64,000 nucleotides of DNA, from assembly GCA_000708835.1 (NCBI GenBank), contig DF237140.1, positions 1 to 64,000 on the forward strand. Reading direction: 5' to 3'. This DNA comes from Klebsormidium nitens (lineage: Eukaryota > Streptophyta > Klebsormidiophyceae > Klebsormidiales > Klebsormidiaceae). Shown piece by piece: positions 45,101-56,865 of this stretch (position 1 is the stretch's first letter; the number at the start of each line of letters is the position of its first letter). The translations under genes were made by a program, and so were the position numbers. The notes under the pieces were generated by a model. That model saw only the letters and a list, made by a program, of their open reading frames with translations, had not been told where the DNA came from and made no database searches.

Positions 45101-46847
45101 GAGTGCTACCTTACGCGCACGGGGTGAGAATACGTCAGCGGGATGGCTTCTTCCTCCGAGATATTGCCACTTTCGAGCTGACTTTTCGGCCTCTGAGCTC
45201 GCTTTGCTTCGCACATGGTACCGAGTGGGCGAATCACCAAGCCGTGCGGTGGCCCCACTTGAAAGACTCTTCTACTCTTCATGCTGAGGCTAAGAGGAGT
45301 CTCTTGGAAAGACGATGGTGTCAAGACCGGCGGCTGCCTTTGGAATGCCACCTGTCCCGTAAAAGCAACCACGACTCCCAAAGTGTCCCGAAACCTCCAT
45401 ACAGTGCTTCGACTGCAATCCTAAGGCCGGAGTTTGTTTTTTCAAACCTCGTGAATACGCAGCAGAAGATGGCTTCTGGACAAGATCTCGGTTTCAATCT
45501 AGTATGCAGAAAAGCGTCGATGAAAGTATCCGACCTGAACCTTCCACCGCCACTTTTCTGGCATAATGACCCGATGAGGATGACCTCAAAATTATATCGC
45601 AGACTCGAATGATTTCATCTTCCGAAACGAACAGGCTCAAAGCGTCCACCTGAATAACTTCCAATGAAACCTCTAGACCAGCAAACCCTCACAGATACAC
45701 CGGCGAGGACGGCCTCTACAAAAGCCCAGACTTGACTTTGTATATCTTACAACATAATCGCTTTGAACCGTCCGGTCACCTTTTCAACATGCTGTACAAT
45801 AACAACCCTCTGGTTGATGCAGGTACACCGGCGAGGACGGCTTCGAAATCAGCGTTCCGAACGAAGCTGCCGTGTCGCTCACTAACGCGATCCTGGAGGC
45901 GGAGAGCCAGATCCGGCTGACGGGGCTGGGCGCGCGCGACAGCCTGCGGCTCGAGGCCGGGCTGTGCCTCTACGGGAACGATCTGGATGAGGACACGACG
46001 CCTATTGAGGCGGGGCTGACGTGGACTGTGGGCAAGCGGCGGCGGAGCGAGGGGGGCTTCATGGGGTCTGAGGTGAGGGGGATTGAGGGCTAGGAGGTGT
46101 CAAGTCATGATGATGTCGGTCCTGGCTCATCACAATAATTTGGATAAAGTGTTGATTGGTATCACTTATAGGTAGAATGGCTGTTCGTCATTGCAGTGGT
46201 ATCAACGTTCGAATTCCCTAAGATACCATGTGAGATTCGGATTGTCGTGGTTGAGGCTGCTTAGTATGGAGAAAGACAGCGGTTCGATTAACAACAAATC
46301 GAGGTTTATTTGCAAGCCTGCACTTTTGGGAGGCCTCGAACAGCTGTTAGAAGAGTTGTCACCAACTTTGCAAGCCCTTCTTATCTGATTTTGGAGCGAC
46401 CAAGCTTAACCGGAAGTCAGATTCGTTCGTATTCATTGGTTGTCCAAGAACAAGATCCTCTTGTCCCCGTGCTTTGATCACCTATCGACTTAGGACCACC
46501 TTTCAACAATAAATGCGCCACTGTCTGATATAAGTTTCCTCGTGCAACAGACCATCCTGCAGCAGATCAAGGACGGGCCCACCAGGCGGCGTGTCGGGTT
46601 CGTCGCGTCCGGCGCGCCCGCCCGGCACCACTGTAAAATGCTGAGCAGCGATGGGGAGGTCATCGGTGAGGTTTCAAGCGGAGGCTTCAGCCCGAACCTG
46701 AAGCAAAACATTGGCATGGGTTACGTGGCAACTGGCCACCACAAAGCTGGGACTAAGATCAAGGTGGAGGTACGCGGGAGGGTCAACGAGGGAACCGTCA
46801 CAAAGATGCCGTTTGTGCCCGCCCACTACTATAAGCCCCCGAAGTAA
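42117..46847 (+). CDS. GCVT: Aminomethyltransferase (glycine cleavage system T-protein), mitochondrial
   Basis: Six exons (42117-42323, 43234-43455, 43879-43968, 44942-45123, 45823-46072, 46551-46847) give 415 aa, close to the usual plant length (about 408). T-protein releases ammonia from the aminomethyl-lipoyl H-protein and passes the one-carbon unit to tetrahydrofolate; in plants it supports photorespiration. The first ~40 residues form a basic presequence ending [10 protein letters not shown], a typical mitochondrial cleavage context. Family motifs are [62 protein letters not shown] and [16 protein letters not shown]. The ATG at 42117 opens the presequence. Intron 4 contains a copy of the exon 5 start. 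Confidence 0.97.
45691..45720 (+). repeat. Echo of T-protein exon 5 start
   Basis: ACAG followed by ATACACCGGCGAGGACGGC matches the real junction at 45823 (GCAG|GTACACCGGCGAGGACGGC) 128 bp downstream; only the first base after AG differs in this core. The acceptor is intact. A more decayed relative may lie at about 45570-45650. Confidence 0.9.
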
Positions 46848-47916
46848 TCGGGCGTTGCTTGAAAGAGCACGGCTGTAGGATCAGCATGCTTGCTTGTTGG
46901 AAGGACTTTGGTAGGCGTGTTGGTAGCCCCAGCGAGATTGGAGCGAAAAAGTTGAGTTGCATGTACTACCATTTGAACGCAAGTCCGAGCACCTTTGACG
47001 GTCAAGATGTTCGATCTTGTATGCAGCTTCGCAAATTGAATAGTGGACTTACGGCGCACTGCACTGCTTCATCACAAGTCCTTGAAGTTTCTCTCAATGA
47101 TCAAGACGGTGCCTACAGCATGCTAATGTATGTCAACTTGGACAACGATACTGCTGCAGAGATGCAGCCTAGCCATATTATCGCCAATCCTAGAAGGTCA
47201 ATGTCAATCATTTCTGGACTATGTATAGTCAATATTGGATTTCCTTACGGTTCACCTCTAGTTTGTCAGTTGCATTTGTCAACTTGGGCGGCCACCAATC
47301 AAATAGCAGATCGACTGAGGAGCATGAGCTGTCCAGCTCAAATCCTCACGACAGGAAGACTGCCGCTGATGCAACGGCAATGCGACCATTTGATTGAGTG
47401 CTCCAGGTACCCATGAGCGTGTAGCAAAATTGAAGCGACTACCTACGTGCAACCACTGGCCGAAAAAGTCCATGCAAGAGTGAAGGTCTTATGCGGGTTC
47501 GAACCTCGGGGTTTTTTAGGGCAGCTCGTGCGCGTTCGATTAGGAGCTGCGGCGTGCGCACGACAGGTCAACGAGAGAAGCCACCGTGGACAGGCTTCGG
47601 CCCTCGATGCTTCTGGATATCCACATCGTACGGCAATTGTGCCTCCGAACCCCTGATGCTCAGAATATCTGGCGCATGCAGTCTGCAAATCATGCAATGC
47701 TGGGCCCTCCACCAGACGCCCTGAGGTTGTAGGATTCAGATCTTGCTGCAGCTAGAGAGGAATCCAGGCGCCCCACTTAGGAACAATAAGAGGGTTCTAA
47801 ACGCGCTTTGCTCACTCTGCCGCAGCATTATATGCTAGCATACAGAGCGGGAAGAGCGACCTTCTGCAGGGACAGGTGTTGAGCTGCGGGTATCCAGTTC
47901 TCCCTCCGTGTGGAAC
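46848..47916. other. Intergenic region, T-protein 3' flank to DUF2358 gene
   Basis: About 1.07 kb. Open frames exist on both strands without family similarity. A GGTTCGAACC-like word at 47495 is not part of a foldable tRNA. Confidence 0.5.
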
Positions 47917-50900
47917 ATGGTGTCAGCTGGTACAGCCGCTTGTAAGGCATCCCTGGCGCAGCATTGTCTGACACCAGTTGCCCAGCGCTCGTGCAAATGC
48001 GACAGCTGGCAGCGGCCAGTCCCGGGGCATGGACCTAAGTCCCAGTTAAAGGGGCTGGAAGCTAGGAGGTTTGTACAGGTGGTGCTTAGTGCCGTAGGGA
48101 GAAAAGGATGGGCGGGGTCGGCGCTTTCAGAGGGGAGGAGAAGCAAGAAAGGTTTGCCTTCACAAGGTGAGCGGAGGTTGCTCGTTAGTTTTTCTTTTTG
48201 CATTTTCCTGTTCCGCTTATTTCATGGCTGGACCTGTGTTAGGGTTGGTTTCGACGGTCTTAAGATAGGCCCTCACCTAAAGTAGAAGCTATCAAGGAAT
48301 GTAAGGAATGTATACATCAATCTTAAGTTTGCGCTTTCGAGTGGCCAAAATTAGTGTTGGGGCTAGGATGTGGCCAAGTCCTGCAGGTTTGGGGTTTGCC
48401 AACTGGTTGTGTTACTCACTTTTTGATAAGTATGAGATGTACTTAGGATCTCGAAGCAATGCTGCTACAGTGTAGTTAGGCACTTTTCATTTCTAACTTT
48501 GTAAAGAGTTTCCAGATTTGAGGGCCTTTTTGAGCAGAGGCAAATATATTTTCTCTGTGTCCCCTAAGTCTCCTCGAAGCATAACCACAGCATTGCTCAA
48601 AGGGTTCAAAACGCAACCACGGCACTGTCCCAAAGGTTTCTGGCACAGCGTTCTTTGCGAGCGCTCCTTATTGACAGTCCCTTAAAGCCATTCCTGCCGC
48701 GCTCGTGGCCCTTAAGTTTCGGTTCGTTTCAAGGTTCTGGTCCTTACTGCCCCTTAATTCACCTTTTGTTTGTCCATGCGAAACAGCTTGTCACTTCTTG
48801 ACTTGTACTTTTAGAGCAGTCTGAAGCTATCTGAATCAGGGTTTCCCATAGATTTTTTGGCAGCCAGTCATTGAGCCGGTGCCTTCTACCGGCCAGAAGT
48901 TCCTCACGGCCTTCAAGCCGGCGGCCGGCATCCTCTCAATCGTGCTGGCCCGGTACCCCATAAAGCCCCTTACATGAAACCCAAGTGCATTTCGGCGCTC
49001 CATACCAATTTTGGGCACAGATAGAGCCATTTTGGGCTGTTTGGAACGTCGACAAGCGAAAAATGAGGATTTTACAGCTAAGTGCGATGCATGTGGTATA
49101 AGGTTCAGCCGGTGGGGTATGGTTTCTACCGGCTGCAAGCCGGCAAGCGAGCCGGCAGGGTGCCTTCGGCACCGGCTGGTCCTTCTCTCCAACCGGCTGA
49201 GATCGCCACTAAAGCCCGCCAATGGGAATCCCTGATCTGAATGGTTGTTTCAATGTTACTCGGAAGCAAGTATTGCAGTAGAAGACGAACTTAGAAGACT
49301 AGTTTTTGCTACTTGAGATGCTCTCTGTCCTGGTCAATCTTGCTTTCGAAAATCGAAGGTTCTGATTTGTTTTTGGGGTGCATCGTTGGAACGTAGTCAC
49401 ACGCATTTTCTTGGACGGGGTTCCAAGCCCCTGGTCAAGTGGTACCTCCCTGCTCCCATGCACCCCAAGTATCCCTCCTCTTTTCTTGTGGCTTATGAGT
49501 TGTGGCTTCGATTAGCGCAGCGTAACTTCAAGCAGGTTAGAAAGCCCTGAAGTTCAGAAGCCTAGTTGCGAAAAGGCTTCCACATGGAGAGCTTCTGGAA
49601 CCTGGACCCCTCCAAACCCTAAAAACCCTCAAGCGTAGGAGCATGGGTTTTAGGATTTTACTAGGGGCTGCCCCTTGACTGCTGCATCTCAGACTATGTC
49701 AAATACATCCCATGGAAGTCCGAGTTGACTGCTTCCATTAGTGGATTCTTGAGTTACACTCATAAGGCCATTCTCTTAGGTCCATGGCCCTCCTGTTGAC
49801 GTTCCTAAAGCCTGAGAATGCCAGGTGCAGAAAGCTTAACGCCTCTGTTCTGAGGACCCCTTCCGTTGTTTGGGCGTTTCGCTCTCTCAGACTTTGTGCA
49901 CACTCGCTGTAAGTACTCTCACAACCGATTGATCAGAACTCCGAAAAGAAAGAAGTTGCCTTGAAGGTCCCCGTTTCTTTGAGCCCCTCGCCCCCCAACT
50001 GCTTACGATGCGGCAAACCCAGACAGCTTAGCTGCATTGGATTGCTGCAAACACCATGAGAAGAATCATGTCAAAAGCCCCAAAGCTTTCCTTTTTAAGA
50101 TTGCAGTCAATAGATTCGGACTCTTTGTACAGGCGCTCACACTGGTGTCCGAGCGTCCGCCTCGGACGGCGACCGCAAGTCCACGGCGACCGCAGAACGG
50201 CCGTCGGAAGCGGAGGACCGTGCAGACACGCTGCTGCGGGGCATGACGTTTGCGGAGCTGTGCAATGACTTCGAGTGCAACAGCAGCCCGCAGGTGCGCC
50301 ACACTGATGAGCTTGCTTTGAACGATTTCTCTACAGCACCTTATGATGATTGCTTTGAAAGCCCTGTTCACTTTTGACAGGTTGGAACTGCAAAATTTTG
50401 TGACGGTAAACACAACACGGCACTCGGCATCTTGAGACTCTCACCAACGCATCACATCATAGATCGACATAGAGGAATTGTGTTGGGGTGACGTTCTGTC
50501 CCCTTCTTCACCTTAAAGATCGGGAGGGCTGGTTTGCCCTCCGGAACCCCCCGCTTTAGTTTTTTGGGTCTTCGTCTCATGGCATGTGTTGATCGATAAG
50601 TAGTGTTTCTGTGAACCAGGGAGAGCTGTAGGGCAAGTTTGATTGCCTCATCTCAACAATCGAGAGATCATGGCAAGTTTCAAAATGTTGGTCTCTACCC
50701 GCTGTCCTGTTTTGCTTGTTAGAGTTCGTAATCTTATTGTGAATTCAACCTTGTTGTTTGCAGGTGCGAAACACAGCGCGTCAGCTGGTTAAAGATATCC
50801 TGGAGATCAAGGAGGGTGCGCGCTCGACGGGGGTGTTTGCAAAGGACGTGCAGTATAAGGTGAGGTCCAACCACCTTTCAATAATGTTTTTCTGGCGATG

Positions 50901-53900
50901 AGAAAAGAGAGAGAGAGGGAGGGAGGGAGACAGACTCGGAGCCGCAACCCATTATAGTCCGTGCTAGTGTTGGTCAATGGTAAGGAGAACTTAAAGAGGG
51001 TGTAAGCTGGACTTATCAGACTGAGACTCTCTGAGAACATGGACTCAATATACTCGTAGTCCAACGTGATGATTCCGAACGCTTTTATTTTGAATTAGTT
51101 TCCAACAATCCGACCAGGAAAGAGGATTTTATTTATGCTGATTCCGACAAGAATCCGAATGCCCTATGGTCTCACTTGGAAGGGGAGTTTTTGGCTGCGT
51201 ATGGCAGTTTTACGGCTTCCGAGGACCTTTTCAAGATTAGTTCAACTTTCCGAATTTTCACTTTCCGAATGGAGAATCTGAATATCTGACATTCCAATAG
51301 CAAATATTTGTTTATTTATCCGGAATCATCACCTTGGAGTACAAAACCTCTCCTCAAGTCCACATGGACAAGTTGGATAGGCTGCTGTCATGAAGCGGGG
51401 AATCAGGGTGCTGGTTGCCACCCGGCATCTGAGCAGCCCTGTGATGCTCGTGTTGATGCTAAGTGGCAGAATGCGGAAAAGAAGCTGGCGTTGGAGATGG
51501 CAGAATGGGCGGCCAAGGTTGCTTTTGATTGTGTGGGTACATACCAATGTGCGGGGAACTTTTCAAGTAGCCGCCTTTCGTCAGAATACCTTTAAAACGC
51601 GCGATCGTCTATATTTCGTGCTCAGGCGCAAGTACTTTAGGGTGTGGAAAATCGCGTTTGCCCCCAACTATCCCGTACTTGCGGCTAACGGTGACTTCGT
51701 CAGTCAAAGTCAAAGCCTGCCAGGGCTTTCCTGGAGCGCCCTTCAACCCAAATTTCATCCCGTTTGTGCCCTGTTTGATCCTCATTTGGCATACCCCATA
51801 GGTTGCTTGAAGTCTGGTAACATTTGACGTCATCTCGTAGTGTTCGAGTTGGGTGTTAAGGCATTGAATTGACTAGGATGGGTACGTTACCTTCAATACT
51901 CGGAATGAGAAGTCCAGAAAAAACTGATTTTTCGGTCGCCTCAAGAACGTCACTTTGGATCGTCGGACGATTAGATTTCTGGAGAAAGAGCAGGTCTGGG
52001 GTGCTTGAAAATTTTGTGGGCTCTGTCATACTGTGGTGAAGACGAGGAGATACAGCGAAGAGCACATTATGGTCGTGCTCAGATTCACATTGGCTCCGTT
52101 ATTACTAACATGTAGTTGCGAAGCCTCAAGAAGAGCTAGTCCTTCAGTGTTGTGACGTCAGCTCCACTTTCTGCAACAGGACCCGCTCCGGTCCTTCAAG
52201 GGCCGCTCCAAGTACCGCCGGCTTACATACATCCGGAGCGCTTTGAACGACCCCGTCGTGGTAAGCACGCGATATCTCCTGCGGCAAACGTTGTGCACGA
52301 CTTTGTCTCTACCCGAACTCATCGTGTCCAGCTCCGTCTGACGTCCTAGGCGCCCCTTTCCCGTGAACTTGCGCTTTAGCGGGTAGAGCGTCTGCCCTTC
52401 ACGCGCTCTCTTTTGCCTCGCTGCTCCCGTGTAGTTTGAATCTTGTGCGCCTTCGCGGCAAACTTTCTTGCGGAGCCGGTCTCTGATGCCGGAATCCCAT
52501 ACTGGCACGATTATAGAGTCGGACTTGTATAGAAGGGTCCCAAGCACGGAAAGATTACCTTTTTAGGGAGTGTTGTGCGGAAGACTGCACAGAAGTTGAG
52601 CTCTTCCTGTGAATCTTGAAGGCAGGAATATATCCCATGCAATGTTTGACGTGCAGGCTCCTTAGTCTTCGTTGTTCGAAGTCGAGCGATCTGGTTCAAA
52701 GGAAAGCTGCTGTGCAGAACAGGAAGACCCCAAACCACCACCAAAGTAAACCGGGCTCAGAGTCTCGGATGGAAGCCACGGCTTTCGCTGATCTCTTTCT
52801 GAAATCAGGGATTGAGCTCCTGGGCTAATCGACAAGGAATTAGTGGGATTGATCTTCATAGTAATCATTTACAACTCTTCATAGTAATCATTTACAACTG
52901 ACATGTCGTTCCTCTCGAGGAACCAGCCGCACTGTTTTCTGTAATTAGAAGGTCAGTGTGGCATGCCTGGAAAGATGAGTGGAAAGCGCTGGGCAGCTAC
53001 GAACCGCACCTAGAACCGGAACGTTCCTTTCTTCAGTCCACCCACACTCGTACCTTCTCTGGAAACCCCAGATCGACTCCTCGCTCTACTTTCTGAATTG
53101 CCTTGATTCTCTATCTGGAACCCCAAATTGACGGTCTACTTTCTGAATCGCCTTGATTACCTATTATCGACTCACTCGACCGTTTGCTTTTGGACAGGCC
53201 GTACAAGAAATGAAGATGCTCAGCACGAGTTCACTCGTCATCAAGTGGAGTTTCCGGGGGAAGCCGCGGACGCCGCCCGCGTCTCTGCTGCCGGGGGACG
53301 TCGTTGTGGGCATCACTTCTACCTTCGAGCTGAACCAAATCAGTGGCCAGGTGCGTGAAGACTGTTCAAATCGCGCTCGGCTGAGCTCGTTTTCCATTTT
53401 CGATTGTACTGCGAACCCTGTGGAGGGAGGGCTTTGCAAGTTTGAAAAGCCTTCGTCATCTGTTTGCAAAAGCACTTGCTTAGTGCGGGCTCCTCTCGAT
53501 CTAAGAAAGAGAGCAATAGGAGCATCTTAGAAATGCCCGAGACAACACGGAGTCAGAGTTGCGCATGTTTGCGAGGCCGTTCTGCGGGTTTCATGTGTTG
53601 GGCCGCGTTTGATTACGGTCTGGTCGTCGATCGGATCCGTGAAACACTGATTACAATAAGAACCGTGGAGAGATGCTTGTTTGGCTAAGGTACCTTCCTA
53701 CTATGTTCCCCGTAACCTTTCATTGACGCAAATATAGGCAGGCTTCTGCTAGTTGTGCAATCTATGGTTTCTGGTCAAGCCTCCGTCGACTTTTCTCTTG
53801 TCTCTCTTGATTATCGCCGCGACATGAAAGCACTCTGCTCCTTTGCGCCACTGACTCTCTCTCTTGCACCGATTTTCTTGCATCTCGTCTTCCTCGCGTT

Positions 53901-54940
53901 CTTTCTTCTTCGTTCAATCTGCTCTCGATTGTTTCACGATAAGGACGGTCCTTATCGTTCCCCCTCTTCCCTCTTCGTATGTCTCCTTTTCGTGTGTCTC
54001 CATTTACGTCTTCTCTGATTGCAGTCTTCCTTCCTCCCTTCAGGTGACGCAGAGACCGACGAGTGGGATTTTACGAGTTTGAGGCGCTGACCTACGTTAT
54101 CCGCCTTTTCTCTTGCTTCCTTGACTCTTCTTTGGTAGTCCCGTTCATCTCAAACCCAGTTCGTGACCCTAGCCAAACTTCTCCACTCCAGGTAACGCAG
54201 CAGACCGACGAGTGGGACCTCAGCGGGTGTCCCCCCCAGGCGCTGGCTTACTTTATGGCGTCCCGTTTGGCGTTCAGTACGGTGGAGGCGGGGAAGGACA
54301 CGGGGAGCGCCGCCAGCAAGCTGCTGAAGAAAGTGCAACCGGAAGACGACTCACAAATCTACGTCGACCCGACGGACCCGCGGCGGGTGCGTGCTTCGCC
54401 TTGTATGGCGTTATTCCCGGCCCTTGTATGTGTGTTTCAAGCCATAAATCTTGCTGATTTTGGTCGCGTGTTTTGCGACCCATTGATGCCTGATGAAGGT
54501 CACCGTCTCTTGATCCGTTTGGCGTCTTTTGCGGACCTTGTATGTCTGTTGAAGTTCACTGCCGTTTGATCCGCTCACTTCTTATGACGGGAAGGAAGAT
54601 TGCGCTTCCTCCTTGCTTCTGAGGTTTTACGATTTCGACGAGGATACCGGAGAGCATGCTCATTGCAGCATGATGACCTAGTCTTTGATTATGCTTTGCC
54701 AGTCAGCCCATTTGGCGTAAACCAGTCAGCCCATTTGGCGTAAACAGAAGGAAAAGTTACGTCACACAACAGGAGAGAGCTAGAGTCGTGTGCGTAGTTC
54801 TTTGAAGCAAAATACGGATACCCTCATTTGTGCAGTTTTTCCAACAAGACGACTCCGAGAGGCGGGATTTGTACCAGGGAGCTTTGGTCGTGGCTCTGAT
54901 CTACCTAGGCGTCCAGTTCCTTAAAACCTTCGTGATATAA
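47917..54940 (+). CDS. DUF2358 (NTF2-like) plastid protein with C-terminal membrane anchor
   Basis: Seven exons (47917-48166, 50133-50293, 50764-50859, 52180-52260, 53198-53350, 54192-54386, 54836-54940) join in phase to 346 aa. The first ~85 residues are basic and Ser/Ala-rich, a likely chloroplast transit peptide. The DUF2358 region starts with VFAKDVQYKDPLRSFKGRSK, the expected DPLRSFKG-type motif, and continues through LVIKWSFRGKPRTPP, VVVGITSTFELNQISGQ and TDEWDLS. The extreme C-terminus is a single hydrophobic segment (GALVVALIYLGVQFLKTFVI). DUF2358 proteins of plants and cyanobacteria have an NTF2-like fold and no established reaction. Intron 1 is almost 2 kb. An echo of the exon 6 start lies in intron 5. 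Exon 1 was found by phase and presequence character and is the least certain part. Confidence 0.85.
48865..49205. repeat. CCGGC-rich patch in intron 1 of the DUF2358 gene
   Basis: ACCGGC, GCCGGC and GCCGGT words recur at least a dozen times in two clusters (about 48873-48955 and 49108-49200), partly in inverted orientation (GCCGGTGCCTTCTACCGGC; GGTGCCTTCGGCACCGGC). The spacer between the clusters is of ordinary composition. Confidence 0.7.
52854..52899 (+). repeat. 23-bp perfect tandem duplication, intron 4 of the DUF2358 gene
   Basis: Units 52854-52876 and 52877-52899 are identical and contain ATAGTAATCATTTACAACT. Confidence 0.92.
54044..54080 (+). repeat. Echo of DUF2358 gene exon 6 start
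   Basis: TTCAG followed by GTGACGCAG-AGACCGACGAGTGGGA matches the real exon 6 start at 54192 (GTAACGCAGCAGACCGACGAGTGGGA) 148 bp downstream, with one small indel. The acceptor AG and an upstream pyrimidine tract are intact in the echo. Confidence 0.9.
54699..54744 (+). repeat. 23-bp perfect tandem duplication, intron 6 of the DUF2358 gene
   Basis: Units 54699-54721 and 54722-54744 are identical (AGTCAGCCCATTTGGCGTAA core). Confidence 0.93.
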
Positions 54941-56865
54941 GACGGGTCCTTATGTTTTTTGTTCGTACTGACGAGAGTTGAGTAGGTTTTGAGTCAAGAC
55001 ACTAGCTCGTAGTTTGATTTATCCATTAGCAGGAGAGCCGTTAGCTTGACCAGGTCGTCGGGCTCACCTTTTTCTGAAGTCTGTGACGAGCTCCACTCGA
55101 AACGTGTTGGTAATCTCGTCGTGGCTTAGAAGCGAAAGGGTCTAGTTTGGTGTGCAATTTCGGTTTCACAAGTTGGTTGTAGACCGTGTTGATAGAACGC
55201 AGGGTCGATCGTGTTCCTCGGTTTCAAATTGAAACTGCGTTTGTCCAAATTCTTTCCATATGGTGCCAGATTGAAACGAACTTGAAGAGGGTCCCGATCA
55301 GGCTGTTGTCCACCTTTCACTTGCGTTATGCTGATTTGCCAGCGCGGCCTGCCGCACTGAGTGCATGATTCATCAGGCCCTGCGCCGTAATACGGGCGCG
55401 GTTGAATGCACAATCATCTAGCGTAATCTGTACCCTGGGCGGACGCCGGCCAGCTAAATGTATGCGTATATGCGGTCAAGCGTCAATTCTGGTCGGAACC
55501 GGTGCACTGGAAGAACGGATTCGAGGACAGAGAACATGGATTCACCGAGTTGATCTGAGAGACCCGGCGTTCTGACTAAACGTGACCCTCTAGGATTGAC
55601 GGTCTATACAGTGTTGATCTCGAATAAATCTTTCAAGTTTGACTGTCGCTCCGAAAGGGGTTCAATTAATGGAGTCGAGGGGGGTACCTAGGAGCTCGCC
55701 GGGAGTATATGGTCCATGTTCTCCATGGGCTCCCGTCCCTTAGGCTGACAGCCGACTGCGTTTCGCGTGGTGCGGCGTCGGAGTGACTCTGACGGTGGCC
55801 GACGTTGCAAGCTCTCATGGTCTTAACGCGGAATGCATGCAATGGAGGGATTGCAGATACACCTCAGGCCAGGCGGGGGCCAGACCTTAAATCGGCCGCG
55901 CGGCCGGGCTTGTGTATAGGCATAACGTACGTGTGATCCCAGGAAATCCTGACGTTGACATAACCCAGAGGTTAAGACAGAACTGTTCAATATATGCGTG
56001 CTAGTTGCGGAGTCAGGGTAACTCGAGCCATATGTAACTAACCGCATATAAGCGGCTCGACTTTTATAATGCCGGCCCGGCGCTATCCGGCCATGCTGTA
56101 CCGGGCCGAGCTTCAAATTGATGTTATCAGAATTCATGTAACAGAAAGCATGCCCAACATGTTGATATGCAATACATTTAGTGTGAAATAGTGTCACAGA
56201 TCACAGTAAACACGTTGTGTCAGAAACACCTGAGGCATGCACGCAGTAAATCATGTATCCATGAAGACAAAAAGTGCCAAGATTTACGATGGCCATGGTG
56301 CATCGTCAGCGCTGATATATAACCAGGCCATTGTTCAGTGCATGCATGGCATATGTTAGTGAGGCCCATATATGATGCGATTGTCGGCCAAGTATGCATG
56401 CACCTGCCATGCATATAAACTGTTCAAATAGCAACAAATTTGAGACCATGACGCACGTGAAAGTCTGCGGGCTAAATTGGACCAACCGGACTCATTGGAT
56501 GTATTGGTTAGCGTCGATCTTGGTTCGCATCAATCAAAAGGATTTGATATTTTATATTTGACCTACACCTGAAGTATATGTATCAGTGGATGACTTGAAA
56601 CCAGTTGTATCAATAAAGTGAGCGACTTTCATAAATGTGTGGCTTATATTAACATGGGCAATGTCTAGGGGGTTAACATACCTGACCGTACCAAAAGCAG
56701 TCGCAGAGCCTATCAGGCAAACACATGCCTACATATGCAAAGTCCAGCAATTAAAGTCTTTTCATGTATGGACCTTTCACCTCATCTCGCCTCAGCTGCG
56801 ATAAGCGCAGGCCCCTCAAGTTTGACTCAAACGTTCCTACGAAAGAGCTAGGGCAATCTAATCGA
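54941..56865. other. Intergenic region between convergent genes
   Basis: 1.9 kb between the DUF2358 and membrane-protein gene ends. It is AT-rich with many ATGCATG and TATATA words around 55980-56450. I see no supported coding exon or RNA gene. Confidence 0.5.

Noticed and set aside
46859-47416. 185-codon frame downstream of the T-protein stop
   Set aside because: No ATG-anchored family similarity, and its composition is like non-coding flank; probably 3' UTR and intergenic DNA.
47480-47520. Possible tRNA T-arm (GGGTTCGAACC)
   Set aside because: No matching stem, anticodon arm or acceptor stem could be folded around it.
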